Positions 34,494 to 43,750 of a stretch of DNA of 46,260 nt are shown piece by piece. How positions within the stretch are numbered: the stretch's first letter is position 1; the number at the start of each line of letters is the position of its first letter. Position numbers and translations under genes: made by a program. The stretch spans positions 1-46,260 of the forward strand of contig SVRF01000010.1 of the NCBI GenBank assembly GCA_015064945.1, given 5' to 3'. The notes beneath the pieces were generated by a model. The model saw nothing but the letters and a program-made list of their open reading frames with translations, was not told where the DNA came from and searched no databases. The stretch comes from Oscillospiraceae bacterium (GTDB lineage: Bacteria; Bacillota; Clostridia; Oscillospirales; CAG-382).

Positions 34494-35321
34494 TTAATCA
34501 TCTCCTTCATCCTTTTTTACAGGCTTAAATAATACTATCATCATTAGCACAAACAAAATCGGCAGTGCCACTATGGGGGTTACTATCAAAGTGTCTATCT
34601 GATAAGCATCGGTACTTACATAAATCGTTCTATGCTCTATCGTATCCACACGCGTGCCGCGTACCAAAAGCCTTTCGGTATTGACACCGTAAGGCGTGCA
34701 TGTGAGCAATGTGCAATGCTCGCCACCTTCAATTATTGCCATCTCTGATGCATCGTTAGGTTGAACAATGCGTATTTGGTCCACCTGATACGCCAAAGTT
34801 TGGTTGAGGATTGTAACAGTAAAGGTATCACCTATCTCCAAACGGTCAAGGTCGGTAAACAGCTTTGCACCGGGCAGACCGCGATGTGCAGAAACAACTG
34901 CATGGGTACTTTCCCCTCCTATGGGAAAACTGCTGCCTTGCAAATGTCCTATGGCAACATTTAAAACCTCTTGAGAAGTGCCATGATACAAGGGTAATTC
35001 TATACCTATTTTGCTAATGCTTACATACCCCATCATGCCACTGGAATTTAGGGAAAGTATTTCGTTATAACCCTTAATTTTACCATATTCCTTCAAGGGG
35101 AAGTCAAGGCTTGCCAATGCCTTGTTATACTCCGCCGCTGCATTGAAATACTCTGTATAGTCTTCGTCATTCATAGCCTTAAGCATTGCTTCATAGTCGT
35201 TTATTGCCTGGGACTGTGTTTTGGAATTCCAATAATTGCTTAAAGCAGGGTACAGCATTATGGACAGACCAAGAAAAAATATAAAAAGCAATAAAAAGGT
35301 TGTCCAACGTCTTTTTTTCAT
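34494..35321 (-). CDS. srtC: Class C (pilin-polymerising) sortase
   Basis: 275 residues; ATG behind AAGGAAAG. An N-terminal membrane helix (residues 7-28) and a C-terminal one (about 243-265) flank the extracellular sortase domain, the class C arrangement. The triad is complete: His146 in VVSAHRGLPG, Cys208 in TLLTCTPYG and Arg217 in TERLLVRG. Class C enzymes join pilins covalently by cleaving LPXTG-like signals and attaching them to a pilin lysine. The usual DP(F/W) lid motif is not obvious. It lies between the backbone and minor pilins and is the only catalytically intact sortase in the window. Confidence 0.93.
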   Translation of the reverse strand: MKKRRWTTFLLLFIFFLGLSIMLYPALSNYWNSKTQSQAINDYEAMLKAMNDEDYTEYFNAAAEYNKALASLDFPLKEYGKIKGYNEILSLNSSGMMGYVSISKIGIELPLYHGTSQEVLNVAIGHLQGSSFPIGGESTHAVVSAHRGLPGAKLFTDLDRLEIGDTFTVTILNQTLAYQVDQIRIVQPNDASEMAIIEGGEHCTLLTCTPYGVNTERLLVRGTRVDTIEHRTIYVSTDAYQIDTLIVTPIVALPILFVLMMIVLFKPVKKDEGDD

Positions 35322-35342
35322 AATTCTACGTCTTTCCTTCAG

Positions 35343-35412
35343 GGGTGCGAAAGTGGAGGTTTAAACGGCGTTTAAGCCCCCACTTCCGCACCCAAAACCG
35401 TAGTTTTGGGTG
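35343..35412 (-). promoter_or_regulatory. Two mutually exclusive hairpins between backbone pilin and sortase
   Basis: Hairpin A (35343-35393) has about 22 pairs over 51 bases, closed by GGGTGCG / CGCACCC. Hairpin B (35389-35412) is CACCCAAAAC / GTTTTGGGTG. They share 35389-35393, so only one can form fully. Neither has a U-tract, so they are not standard terminators. They are likely to set the ratio of abundant pilin to scarce sortase by RNA stability or partial termination. Confidence 0.6.
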
Positions 35413-35449
35413 CGCATTTCTGCTTTAATAAGCAAATTTAAGTGTTAAC

Positions 35450-36865
35450 TTATGCGTTGGTCTTAGCCATTCTTGTCTTAGCAACAAGGAGAACGCCTGC
35501 AAAGAGAACCATAAGTCCACCGATAACGATGAACATAGTGGTACCGATGCCGCCTGTTTCGGGAAGAAGTACGCCTGCTTGGTTAACTACTTGAACGCCG
35601 CCTTCAACATACTTGCCATTAGTTACTGTTGCGTTGTTATTTTCGCCTTCCATTTCAACTTTTACAAGGCTGGTGAGAAGGTTGTAGCCGTTAGGAGCCT
35701 TGGTTTCCTTAAGCCATACAACGTCATCGCCGTCAAAGCCTATGATAGTAACCTGACCATTTACGGGAACGATGGTTGTGGTGGTGGTTTCTTGATTGTT
35801 CACAGGGAAACGGTAGTTACCATTGCCAAGGTCAACAAACTCATATGCGTTTTGAGAATCTTCGTCATAAATTATTTCAAATTCAGCGCCGTCAAGAATG
35901 TTCTTCTCGCCGTCAGTCTTTACAATGTCAAAGGAGAACATTTTGGTTTCGGTAACGGACTCTGTAGTCTTGTTAGTGGTGTTGGTGGTGTCACCGTAAG
36001 TAAGATATGCAGTGTTCTTTTCTACTTCGCCAGCTATAGCGTTTTCGTTAAGCTGTGCCGTATACTCAACAACGATTTCTTTACCAACAATGCTTGCAAC
36101 GTATTCGTTGTCAAAAGAAACCTCAAAGGTGCAATCATCATCTGTCTCTGTAATTACGGTGTAGTTGCTATCGCTAACGTCTGCGCCGTCAACGGTAACG
36201 GAGGTAACTGCTAAATAAGTAAGACCGTCTTCCATAATATCGTGCATTACATAATTTTCAGCACCTTTGGTTACGGAAATAGTAGCTCTGAAGTAAACGA
36301 TATCTAAAAGGCTTGCATCGTTTGCAGAACCGTAGGAATCGGTACTGTCTTCAAGAACTTCCTTTTCAAGAGAGGGCTTAACATTCTTTTCGGTAATAGT
36401 TGCGGTAGGCTTGGTAGTGGTAAGGTTGTGGAAGGTACCGAGGGTGGTATCTACTACAAAATAACCGTGATCAAGACCGCTGATGGTTGCGGTGCCGTTA
36501 GCTGCGGTTGCGGTGCCTACTGCGTCAATAGAGTTGTCTTTTGCATACTTGATAGCAGCGTCTGCAAGTGCTACCTTCTGCTCGGCGGTAAGGGTGCCGT
36601 TTTCTTCAAGATAGCCGTCTGCATTAATCTTGAGATATGCAGAGCCTGCGCCGGATATAAAGTTTTCCCAACCTGCGGAAACTTTGTAAGAATAGATGCC
36701 GGCAGTGGTATCATAGCTTTCGAGGGTAGCTATCTGCCAAGCGTTGTAAACGGTGCCGTCAACGCAGCCATCAATAGTGATAGAGCCTGTGTCTACAGCG
36801 AATGCGGAGATGCTGCAGGTTGCGATAACCATAACAGCGCAGAGGAATGCGATGAATTTTTTCAT
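35450..36865 (-). CDS. Major (backbone) pilin, SpaA/FimA-like, LPETG-anchored
   Basis: 471 residues; ATG behind AAAGGACCC. A signal peptide (MKKFIAFLCAVMVIATCSIS) leads to an N-terminal domain. A middle domain begins near residue 165 with KNVKPSLEKEV, where pilin-motif lysines lie, and contains a fimbrial D2-type region (YVMHDIMEDGLTYL). A Cna-B/SpaA domain (about 310-410) carries the E-box WLKETKAPNGYNL, the Glu that catalyses or forms the intramolecular isopeptide bond. LPETG at residues 434-438, a hydrophobic helix and a KTRMAKTNA tail form the sorting signal. It is the shaft subunit polymerised by the class C sortase. It lies after the tip-protein gene and before the sortase gene, the normal order. 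Confidence 0.92.
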   Translation of the reverse strand: MKKFIAFLCAVMVIATCSISAFAVDTGSITIDGCVDGTVYNAWQIATLESYDTTAGIYSYKVSAGWENFISGAGSAYLKINADGYLEENGTLTAEQKVALADAAIKYAKDNSIDAVGTATAANGTATISGLDHGYFVVDTTLGTFHNLTTTKPTATITEKNVKPSLEKEVLEDSTDSYGSANDASLLDIVYFRATISVTKGAENYVMHDIMEDGLTYLAVTSVTVDGADVSDSNYTVITETDDDCTFEVSFDNEYVASIVGKEIVVEYTAQLNENAIAGEVEKNTAYLTYGDTTNTTNKTTESVTETKMFSFDIVKTDGEKNILDGAEFEIIYDEDSQNAYEFVDLGNGNYRFPVNNQETTTTTIVPVNGQVTIIGFDGDDVVWLKETKAPNGYNLLTSLVKVEMEGENNNATVTNGKYVEGGVQVVNQAGVLLPETGGIGTTMFIVIGGLMVLFAGVLLVAKTRMAKTNA

Positions 36866-36915
36866 GGTTTTGGGTCCTTTCTTTTCTTTTTTATTTTTTT
36901 ATTTTGGTTTTATAA

Positions 36916-39900
36916 TTATGCGCCTTTTTTGCGCTTATAACGGAAGATTAGTGCACCGGCGAAAGCCGCAAGCATTATTCCGAAACCAATATAAGGCATT
37001 ATGCGCCTTGCAAGGCTGCCGTTCGTTGCGGGCAATTCGTAGCCGCCATAGTTGTAAAAGCTTACCGCAGAGCTGTTGCTTACTGTACCGTTTGCAGTGT
37101 TGCCTTTACTTCTTACTTCCCCACCGTTTACAGTGTATTGGGTTTGGAAGCCGTTTTCTGCTGTCTCTGTAACAGTCCACTTTGCACCTATGGGCAGGTT
37201 TTGTACCTGGAGGGTTTGACCGTGGCTGAGAGAGAACGTAGCACTACCGTTTGCATCCAAGGTGATGCTATCTATACCGCTTACGCCGCTGCAAGCAAAG
37301 CTACCTGTTACAGGCGTATTGCCTTGATTTACTGTCAGCGTAAACTTAAAATTACCGGAGTAATTCTGAACACCTTCAACTGTCTTGGAGATATCAAGTA
37401 TCCCCACAAGGGTGTTTTCGAAGCTGAACGTGTTAACACCGTTGCCCGTGCCGTTTAACAACAGGGTATGGCTTTCGCTTGTTTTGCCTGTTGCGGAGTC
37501 TACAGAGAATTCAACCTTTAGGATGTAATAATCCGTATCGTAGCCGGGGTTGCCTGCACCTTCTTCATATATCTTGAAATAGGCAGGGGCGGTTGTATCC
37601 CACCCGGTATCAAAGTTTAGGGTAAAGCTTACATCTTTGGCAACAGTGCCGTTAACTCTTACTGTTTGGGAAAGGCTTATGCCATTATCAACAGGGGTAT
37701 AGCTGCCGTTTTCGGGGGCTACCTGCGTAAGCTTTATCACATAATCATGGTCTTCGTCATCGCTGTTAAGCAAAGTCTTGTTACCGTTAACTGTTACGCT
37801 TATTGGGTCTATGCTGTTGGTTACGGTAACTATATGGTTGGTGGAAACAGCCGCCTCACCCGTTACGGTGTCACCGTTAAGGCTTAGGGTTTGACTGCTT
37901 TCTGCCGCCCACTGCGTGTAGGTGGAAGGGTTATTGTTTTGGCAGGAGAAGCTGTAGGTGGGCGTATAAACCGTGCTTGCCGCCTCCTTCAAGCTAATAT
38001 CCGTGCCTGCCAAGATGTTTTCAAACTTAACATACTTATCGGAGCTGAAGGTTACCTTGCCTGCTGTTGTCACGGCATAGTTGCCGGAAACAAGGGTGCC
38101 GTCACTATCATACAGCTGATAAGGTGTACCTACGGCTACGGGGATGCCGTCAAAGCTTAGATCAAAGGTAAAGTCTCTTACTGCGCCGTTGTAGTCGTTA
38201 AGCTCCTTATGTATCTCCAAAGCGCTGTAAAGGTTTTCCGTAGTATTTACTACATCAACATTTACAAGGTCCTCTCTTGTCACGGTATTTTCACCGCCGA
38301 TAACCTGAATTTCGGTTATACCGATAACACCGCTGGAGGGAGAGCTTGGTGTACCCACCGTCTTCTGCGGGGCATCTAAATAAAGCTGAACAAGAAGGTC
38401 GCTTGTGGTTGTAGGCTCAAAAGTTACGGTATACATTCTTGTATGGCTGTCGTTGTTATACCAAATAAACTTATCGGTTTCGGCAAGCGTTACATATCCA
38501 CCGTTTTTATAAGCCTTAACCACAATCTTTGTGGGATAGCCGCGGTAGTACTGTTCAGTATCTCTGAACGATGCCAACACGTTAACGGCGGATATCTTTT
38601 TGCCACCCAAATAGTTGTAAACGACACCGATGTTACCTTCAGTCGCTTCCAAAGTCGTTTCCCCGTTGAAAGGTTGGCCTCTACTAAGTTCAACAGTGCC
38701 CGGCATACCGGCAGCGTTGCCAAGATGTATAATACCGTCGTTGAATTTACCCGGGTGAAGATCGCCGGCTATTGAATAAAGGGGAAATTGGGTGCCACCA
38801 TTGCCGTTATCAACGTCGCTGAATCTGCCCTCGTTGTTGAAACCGTTAGTAAGCCAATATTCGCCGTTAAGCGCCAGGTTTACGGGTGCGGCATCCTCGC
38901 CGCTTACGGTACCTACTTCTGCAGGAGAGCTTTCTACCGCAGTGTATACCTTGCCGCCCACCGTAACAGACTGATTTACGGTACTTGTACTGTTTTGCGC
39001 AATAGTTATTTGGGTGGGACCGTACTGGTTGCTCAGTTCTTGTGGGAAAAGCTCCCTTACAAAGAATTTTGTGCCTGCTTCGATATCACCTATCATTGCG
39101 GTTTCGCCCGCCTTGAGGCGGATTATGCCGTTTGCATCGGTAACACGGTTTTCTATGTAAGTCAAGCCATTGGTTTCATAAACGCTGTAAGTAACGTTAG
39201 CGCCAACAACAAGTGCGTTGTTATCGGTATCGCTTACGCCTGCGTTATATTTAACCACCTGGAAAAGATAATCGGGGTTACCAAGAGCCGCAGTATCGTC
39301 AAGCTCCTTGCTGATTTCGATATGGTTTTTGGGGATAGCGTTAAGGTTAAAGTTTATACTGCACATACTGGAGCCGGAGCCGCGTTCCATATAATAAAAG
39401 TCAAGGGAATGAACAGACTCGTCAGCAAAGGTGCCGCCTTCAAGTATGCTTGTATCTCTGCCTGCAGCGGCAAGTATCTCTGCAAAGGTGACAACCTTGT
39501 AAGGAGTGCTTTCCACTGCGCCTGCAAAGTCGCCAAGACCGTAGTAGTAAACCTTGCCCTCTTTAAAGTTGATGGTGCCGCCAACATGGCTGTGGACACC
39601 GGAAAGGTCTAGGAACAAAACACCGTCCAGATATACCCAAACATCATCGTCACCGGTGAAGTTGAAGGTCATATCGTCATTGTTTTTGCCTGCTACGCCG
39701 CCGATAGGTTGAGCAAAATCGAAGTGTATATCCATACCGAAATAGAAGTCACTTTGTTCGTCAAAGTCTATACTATACATATCGGCATAACCGTTTTGAG
39801 CTACAACCTTATCGAAAAGCTTGTAAGAAGCGTCGGAAGTGCTTGTTATTTTGCCGGAATAATAATTAAGAAGCTGATATGCAAAGTGTTTTTCGCCACC

Positions 39901-42360
39901 GTAACCCACATCGGAAACACCGTTGAGGAAGGGAGTTACGCCGCTTTTATTGCCGCTTATATTATCATACATCTCCTCCATAACCTCGGCAAGATTCTTG
40001 TAGCACTCAAGACCTGTTTGGTGGTAGAGAGACATTGCACTTGCCGCAGTACGTCTTATGTAATTAAGGTTACAGGACGCAGATGTTGCCGTTGTGCCGT
40101 CGGGCTTTGTATAAGTTTTGGGGAGAATTGGTGTTGTTTGCGTTACGATATTGTTGAAGGGCATAAAGTTGCCAAAGGGATACATAACAAAGCTGGGGGT
40201 TATTATGTCCTTATATATCAGGAATTTGTTTGTAGCCGCATCCCATTGTGCATGGTTTTCGCGAGAGTCAAAGTAATAAAGCTGTTTTTCTGCATCGTAT
40301 TGGAAAAGTCCGGTTACATTTTGGGTGTTTTGCTTTTTGATATAGCTAAGACCTGTAACGCTACCGTCCTTAAACAAATATCCAAGGTCTGTGCCGTTAA
40401 TCAAAGCGGGGCTGTCGTTCTTTAAAACAGGGAACATTACACCCTCGGTAGGTCTGCTTGCTGCATAACCGGTATGAAGTTTATTTATACCTTTGGGGTT
40501 AACACCGCTACCGCAGACATTATCATAGTACAAATTGAAGTCAGCAACAACCATATCGCCAAAACCAAAACAATAGCGGTTAGGGATATTTGTAAAGCTA
40601 TCTGTATTCAAAGGGTCGGGGCGCTGATAACCGGGACGGGGATACAGTACACCGCCTTCAACGTCTTGTTTCCAAAGGCTGTTAATATTTTGACCGTTGG
40701 GGTCGCCGCCGTAATTGTAAAGGTTTATGTCAATAAAGGTGCTTGTATCGGGGGTGGAAACAGTACCCTTAAGATAGTCGCTGTTGTCCACAACGCTTTC
40801 CTTGGCAGTGGTACCAAAGGTCAGAGAGCCCAAGCCGCCTGCCGCAGGAGTGTAGTTACCAACGTTTGTTGCCCCCGCCGAAGTGGGGAAGCTGCTATAC
40901 ACGGTACCGGAAGCGTTTTTAGCTATAACAGAGTCGCCCTTCCTTATACTGTCGAGTATAACGGTACCGCGTTTTTCACCGTTTTCGTTTGTATACTGAG
41001 GGCAAGCGAGGAACATATAACCCTTTGAAGTGGTGTTGTAAAGCGTACGCTTATTTACGCTTTCACCGTGTATTGCCGCCACGTAGTACATACCTGTGGT
41101 GCTGTTATATTCTATCTGATAACAAATCCAAGACTGGAAATTAAAGGAAGAAACCCAAGCGTTTGCGGAGGGGTCCTGATTATATGCATCTACGAGGTAT
41201 TGATTTATAGATCTACCGCTTATGAGTATGGGGTACTGCCAACCTATCCACATCATATTATTGATTTGATAGATAGTGTAAGCACCGGTTTGACCTACCT
41301 CTAAAGCATAGGTGCTTGGAACAGGAAACGCCGCCATAAGCTCACGAAGCTTGGGGTAGTTGGTAACAAGGTGTTGCAGATCCTTTTCCACGTCCATATA
41401 AAGCATATTGGGAAGGCTGCAATCGTTGAGTATCTCCAGATAATACTCTTCATAGGCATCCATATCTTTCTCAAGCTCTGTTAAAGCATCAAGGGCTTCG
41501 TCTGCCGTGGGAAGCCCATCTATCATAGAGATAACGCTGTCTATAAAGTTAAGCCTGTCTGCATCAACAGTCTTGCGTTCTACCTGCGTAAGCACGCCGT
41601 AGCCCATAACCGCTGTATCGTCAAGCTTATACTCCGCCTCGGCAACTGCATTGTTAAGGTTACCTTCCACAACGCTTAACGCGCCGTCGGCAACCTCGGT
41701 TACCACAGCAACCGAATCCGCATTACCGTTACTGTCCTTATCAAGGAACAGCAGATCGCCCTTTAACGGGGCGTGATCAGATGCGGCAGCATAAAGGCCT
41801 TCTGCATCCCACTGTACGCGCATAGAGTCAGCACCGGAGTTATAGGGAGCCAATTCTTCGCTTATATCTGCATAATACAGACAGAAGCTTGCAAACATAG
41901 CAGACCAATCGCCGTAAGGGTTACCGTGCCATGCGCCGTAACGGGTATAACCGTTATGATTGCCGTTGCCGTCCAAAACATAGTTATAAAGGCTTTCTTT
42001 ATAACCAATTTGGGTCTTTGCAACTTCTACAAGGTCATCCGCCATAACACCCGTAAGCTCAAGCTTTTCCATTGTGGCTTCCCAATCCTCTGCATTTTCC
42101 ACATCTGCATTGGGATTAGAGTAGCACAAATCGGTATGAATATGCTCTTCCCTTGTACAGCCTTCAGCTATACAAGCATCATCGTGTGCGTGCTCCTCAA
42201 AGCCGCAAAAAGCCTCCCCTGCTTTTGTTATGCCGACCAGCTTAAGCCACCAAAAAACGGCGGTTATAACAACAACGGACAACAGCAAAATAACAGCGGC
42301 ACGTCCGCGGAATTTGCTATTATTAAATTTTGTGTGAACTAAAGTTTTCTGTTCTGTCAT
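36916..42360 (-). CDS. Giant pilus tip adhesin with inactive CHAP-like domain, fibro-slime and Cna-B domains
   Basis: About 1,814 residues; ATG at 42360 preferred over the GTG codons just upstream. A membrane helix (about 20-42) is followed by a His/Cys-rich stretch (EEHAHDDACIAEGCTREEHI) that looks metal-binding. Residues about 105-260 match a CHAP amidase (GYTRYGAWHGNPYGDW then SAMFASFC). However, the catalytic Cys position is Ser and the ADHVGIV His position is Ser (ADSVAVV). A long unassigned region (260-860) leads to a fibro-slime domain around 870-1,010 (FNFTGDDDVWVYLDGVLFLD). Several Cna-B-like domains fill residues 1,020-1,770. The C terminus is LPATN (1776-1780), a helix and RYKRKKGA, a sorting signal with Asn in place of Gly. 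It is encoded upstream of the backbone pilin, so probably forms the tip. Confidence 0.88.
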   Translation of the reverse strand: MTEQKTLVHTKFNNSKFRGRAAVILLLSVVVITAVFWWLKLVGITKAGEAFCGFEEHAHDDACIAEGCTREEHIHTDLCYSNPNADVENAEDWEATMEKLELTGVMADDLVEVAKTQIGYKESLYNYVLDGNGNHNGYTRYGAWHGNPYGDWSAMFASFCLYYADISEELAPYNSGADSMRVQWDAEGLYAAASDHAPLKGDLLFLDKDSNGNADSVAVVTEVADGALSVVEGNLNNAVAEAEYKLDDTAVMGYGVLTQVERKTVDADRLNFIDSVISMIDGLPTADEALDALTELEKDMDAYEEYYLEILNDCSLPNMLYMDVEKDLQHLVTNYPKLRELMAAFPVPSTYALEVGQTGAYTIYQINNMMWIGWQYPILISGRSINQYLVDAYNQDPSANAWVSSFNFQSWICYQIEYNSTTGMYYVAAIHGESVNKRTLYNTTSKGYMFLACPQYTNENGEKRGTVILDSIRKGDSVIAKNASGTVYSSFPTSAGATNVGNYTPAAGGLGSLTFGTTAKESVVDNSDYLKGTVSTPDTSTFIDINLYNYGGDPNGQNINSLWKQDVEGGVLYPRPGYQRPDPLNTDSFTNIPNRYCFGFGDMVVADFNLYYDNVCGSGVNPKGINKLHTGYAASRPTEGVMFPVLKNDSPALINGTDLGYLFKDGSVTGLSYIKKQNTQNVTGLFQYDAEKQLYYFDSRENHAQWDAATNKFLIYKDIITPSFVMYPFGNFMPFNNIVTQTTPILPKTYTKPDGTTATSASCNLNYIRRTAASAMSLYHQTGLECYKNLAEVMEEMYDNISGNKSGVTPFLNGVSDVGYGGEKHFAYQLLNYYSGKITSTSDASYKLFDKVVAQNGYADMYSIDFDEQSDFYFGMDIHFDFAQPIGGVAGKNNDDMTFNFTGDDDVWVYLDGVLFLDLSGVHSHVGGTINFKEGKVYYYGLGDFAGAVESTPYKVVTFAEILAAAGRDTSILEGGTFADESVHSLDFYYMERGSGSSMCSINFNLNAIPKNHIEISKELDDTAALGNPDYLFQVVKYNAGVSDTDNNALVVGANVTYSVYETNGLTYIENRVTDANGIIRLKAGETAMIGDIEAGTKFFVRELFPQELSNQYGPTQITIAQNSTSTVNQSVTVGGKVYTAVESSPAEVGTVSGEDAAPVNLALNGEYWLTNGFNNEGRFSDVDNGNGGTQFPLYSIAGDLHPGKFNDGIIHLGNAAGMPGTVELSRGQPFNGETTLEATEGNIGVVYNYLGGKKISAVNVLASFRDTEQYYRGYPTKIVVKAYKNGGYVTLAETDKFIWYNNDSHTRMYTVTFEPTTTSDLLVQLYLDAPQKTVGTPSSPSSGVIGITEIQVIGGENTVTREDLVNVDVVNTTENLYSALEIHKELNDYNGAVRDFTFDLSFDGIPVAVGTPYQLYDSDGTLVSGNYAVTTAGKVTFSSDKYVKFENILAGTDISLKEAASTVYTPTYSFSCQNNNPSTYTQWAAESSQTLSLNGDTVTGEAAVSTNHIVTVTNSIDPISVTVNGNKTLLNSDDEDHDYVIKLTQVAPENGSYTPVDNGISLSQTVRVNGTVAKDVSFTLNFDTGWDTTAPAYFKIYEEGAGNPGYDTDYYILKVEFSVDSATGKTSESHTLLLNGTGNGVNTFSFENTLVGILDISKTVEGVQNYSGNFKFTLTVNQGNTPVTGSFACSGVSGIDSITLDANGSATFSLSHGQTLQVQNLPIGAKWTVTETAENGFQTQYTVNGGEVRSKGNTANGTVSNSSAVSFYNYGGYELPATNGSLARRIMPYIGFGIMLAAFAGALIFRYKRKKGA

Positions 42361-42379
42361 TTGCACCACAATTCACTTT

Positions 42380-43048
42380 TTAATCTATAATTTCCATTTG
42401 AGATAAAGGCCATATCTTAAGCATCAGCCTACCTACAAGCTGGTCATCTGTAACACAACCTATTACCGTACTTCTGCTGTCTATAGAGGTTTCGCGCTGG
42501 TCTCCCATCATAAAATATTGATTCTCCGGTACATGTAAAGGAAACTCCACATCGCATTCGCCTAAAGCTTTTTCGGTAATATACGGCTCATCAATAAGCT
42601 TGTCGTTTACATATACATTTCCTTCGGCATCTATTGATATCTTGTCGCCGGGCAGACCGATAACGCGTTTAATCAATATTTTATTGGAATAAGAAAAGGC
42701 GCACAGATCGCCTCTTTCAAGCTTGCTGCTTTTTACCAAAACCACTATGTCGCCTTCTTCAAGGGTAGGCTCCATACTCGTGCCGGCAATCTGCATTACG
42801 GGAAACACCAGGGTTGCTATAAGCACCGCTACTGCCGCCACAACAATCAAACCGTAGACAGTGCTTTTTATAATACGCTTATACCGCCTTTTATAGGCTT
42901 CTCGTTTAATCTCCGCCTCTAAAGCTGCTTCGGTCGGAAAAGAAAAATCAGCATTTTCGCCCTCAATCTCTTCAGGCTCAACAATAATCTTCCCATCAAC
43001 AACTTCTTCGGTTGCTCTGATATCTTTTATTTCTTCGTTATTCTGCAT
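42380..43048 (-). CDS. lepB: Type I signal peptidase of the pilus operon
   Basis: 222 residues. A polar, acidic N-terminal extension of about 55 residues precedes one membrane helix (about 65-90). Box B holds the catalytic Ser in AGTSMEPTLEEGDIV, and box D has the general-base Lys in IKRVIGLPGDKIS. Box E appears as YFMMGDQRETSIDSR. All motifs needed for activity are present. Pilus islands often carry their own signal peptidase to process pilins or assist assembly. The gene starts inside the end of the upstream coiled-coil gene (11-base overlap) and ends 19 bases before the tip gene. Confidence 0.93.
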   Translation of the reverse strand: MQNNEEIKDIRATEEVVDGKIIVEPEEIEGENADFSFPTEAALEAEIKREAYKRRYKRIIKSTVYGLIVVAAVAVLIATLVFPVMQIAGTSMEPTLEEGDIVVLVKSSKLERGDLCAFSYSNKILIKRVIGLPGDKISIDAEGNVYVNDKLIDEPYITEKALGECDVEFPLHVPENQYFMMGDQRETSIDSRSTVIGCVTDDQLVGRLMLKIWPLSQMEIID

Positions 43049-43349
43049 CAGTCAAACCGCCGTCCTGCTCTAACTTTCTTGCGGCCTTAACCGCCTCTGC
43101 GCTCTCCGCAAGCCGTATAACATTTTCCAAATACTGCGCCGCCGCGGTTTCTGCTGCTTCAAAAACACCGTTAAGCTTAAGCGCCGCTTCAGCAATAGAG
43201 CCTGCACGCATTTTTTCGATATCCCTTGTCTTTAGGAGCTCTCTTGCCTCATCAAGCTCTTTCTGCAAGTTATCTGCCCTTTTGGTCTGTTCAAGCAACA
43301 GCTCTAACAGCTGTTTTCGGTTTAGTTTTTTCAGTTCTTTTTGTGTCAT
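43038..43349 (-). CDS. Small coiled-coil protein, first gene of the pilus operon
   Basis: 103 residues from the ATG at MTQKELKKLNRKQLLELLLE; the longer frame would start in the leader. Residues 3-55 are strongly heptad-like and charged (LLELLLEQTKRADNLQKEL), then an Ala-rich helix. There is no signal peptide or membrane helix, so it is cytoplasmic. Similar small helical proteins are often seen beside signal peptidase genes in clostridial pilus loci, from memory. No function is assigned. It shares 11 bases with the signal peptidase gene, suggesting coupled translation. Confidence 0.75.
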   Translation of the reverse strand: MTQKELKKLNRKQLLELLLEQTKRADNLQKELDEARELLKTRDIEKMRAGSIAEAALKLNGVFEAAETAAAQYLENVIRLAESAEAVKAARKLEQDGGLTDAE

Positions 43350-43399
43350 ATAACCAAACCGCCCTTCAACTAAAAAAAGCATAAAAACTTCGTCCTGCT

Positions 43400-43428
43400 A
43401 TTCTACCACATCGATATATAATTTGCAA
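43400..43428 (-). promoter_or_regulatory. Promoter of the pilus operon
   Basis: On the minus strand TTGCAA, 17 bases, TAGAAT, about 50 bases before the first ATG. The 260 bases between here and the divergent dehydrogenase promoter are AT-rich and hold no gene that I can support. Confidence 0.7.
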
Positions 43429-43687
43429 GAGATTACGAAAAATATTTTAATTATTATTCACTTTTGCGTTTGTTTTTTGCAAAAGTATCCTTAATAAGTA
43501 TTGTTCTTTGGCAAACACAAAGCTTGCCATCCTTAAAGAAACTTAACATAACGACAATTTTTCTGCTTTTTGAAAACTGTTTTTACAATATGTTTTTTAT
43601 TGCTTGTTTTGTAAAAGTTTTTGAAGCAGAGAGTTGCCAAAACATTTTGTTGCTGACGATTTTATTTTTTGCCTATGGGGTATCATA

Positions 43688-43716
43688 TTGATTTTCTTTT
43701 AAAAATCAGGTATTAT
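43688..43716 (+). promoter_or_regulatory. Promoter of the 2-hydroxyacid dehydrogenase gene
   Basis: TTGATT, 17 bases, TATTAT, 34 bases before the ATG. Confidence 0.65.
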
Positions 43717-43750
43717 TAAGACAGTTTTGTACTACGGAGGTAAAATATAT

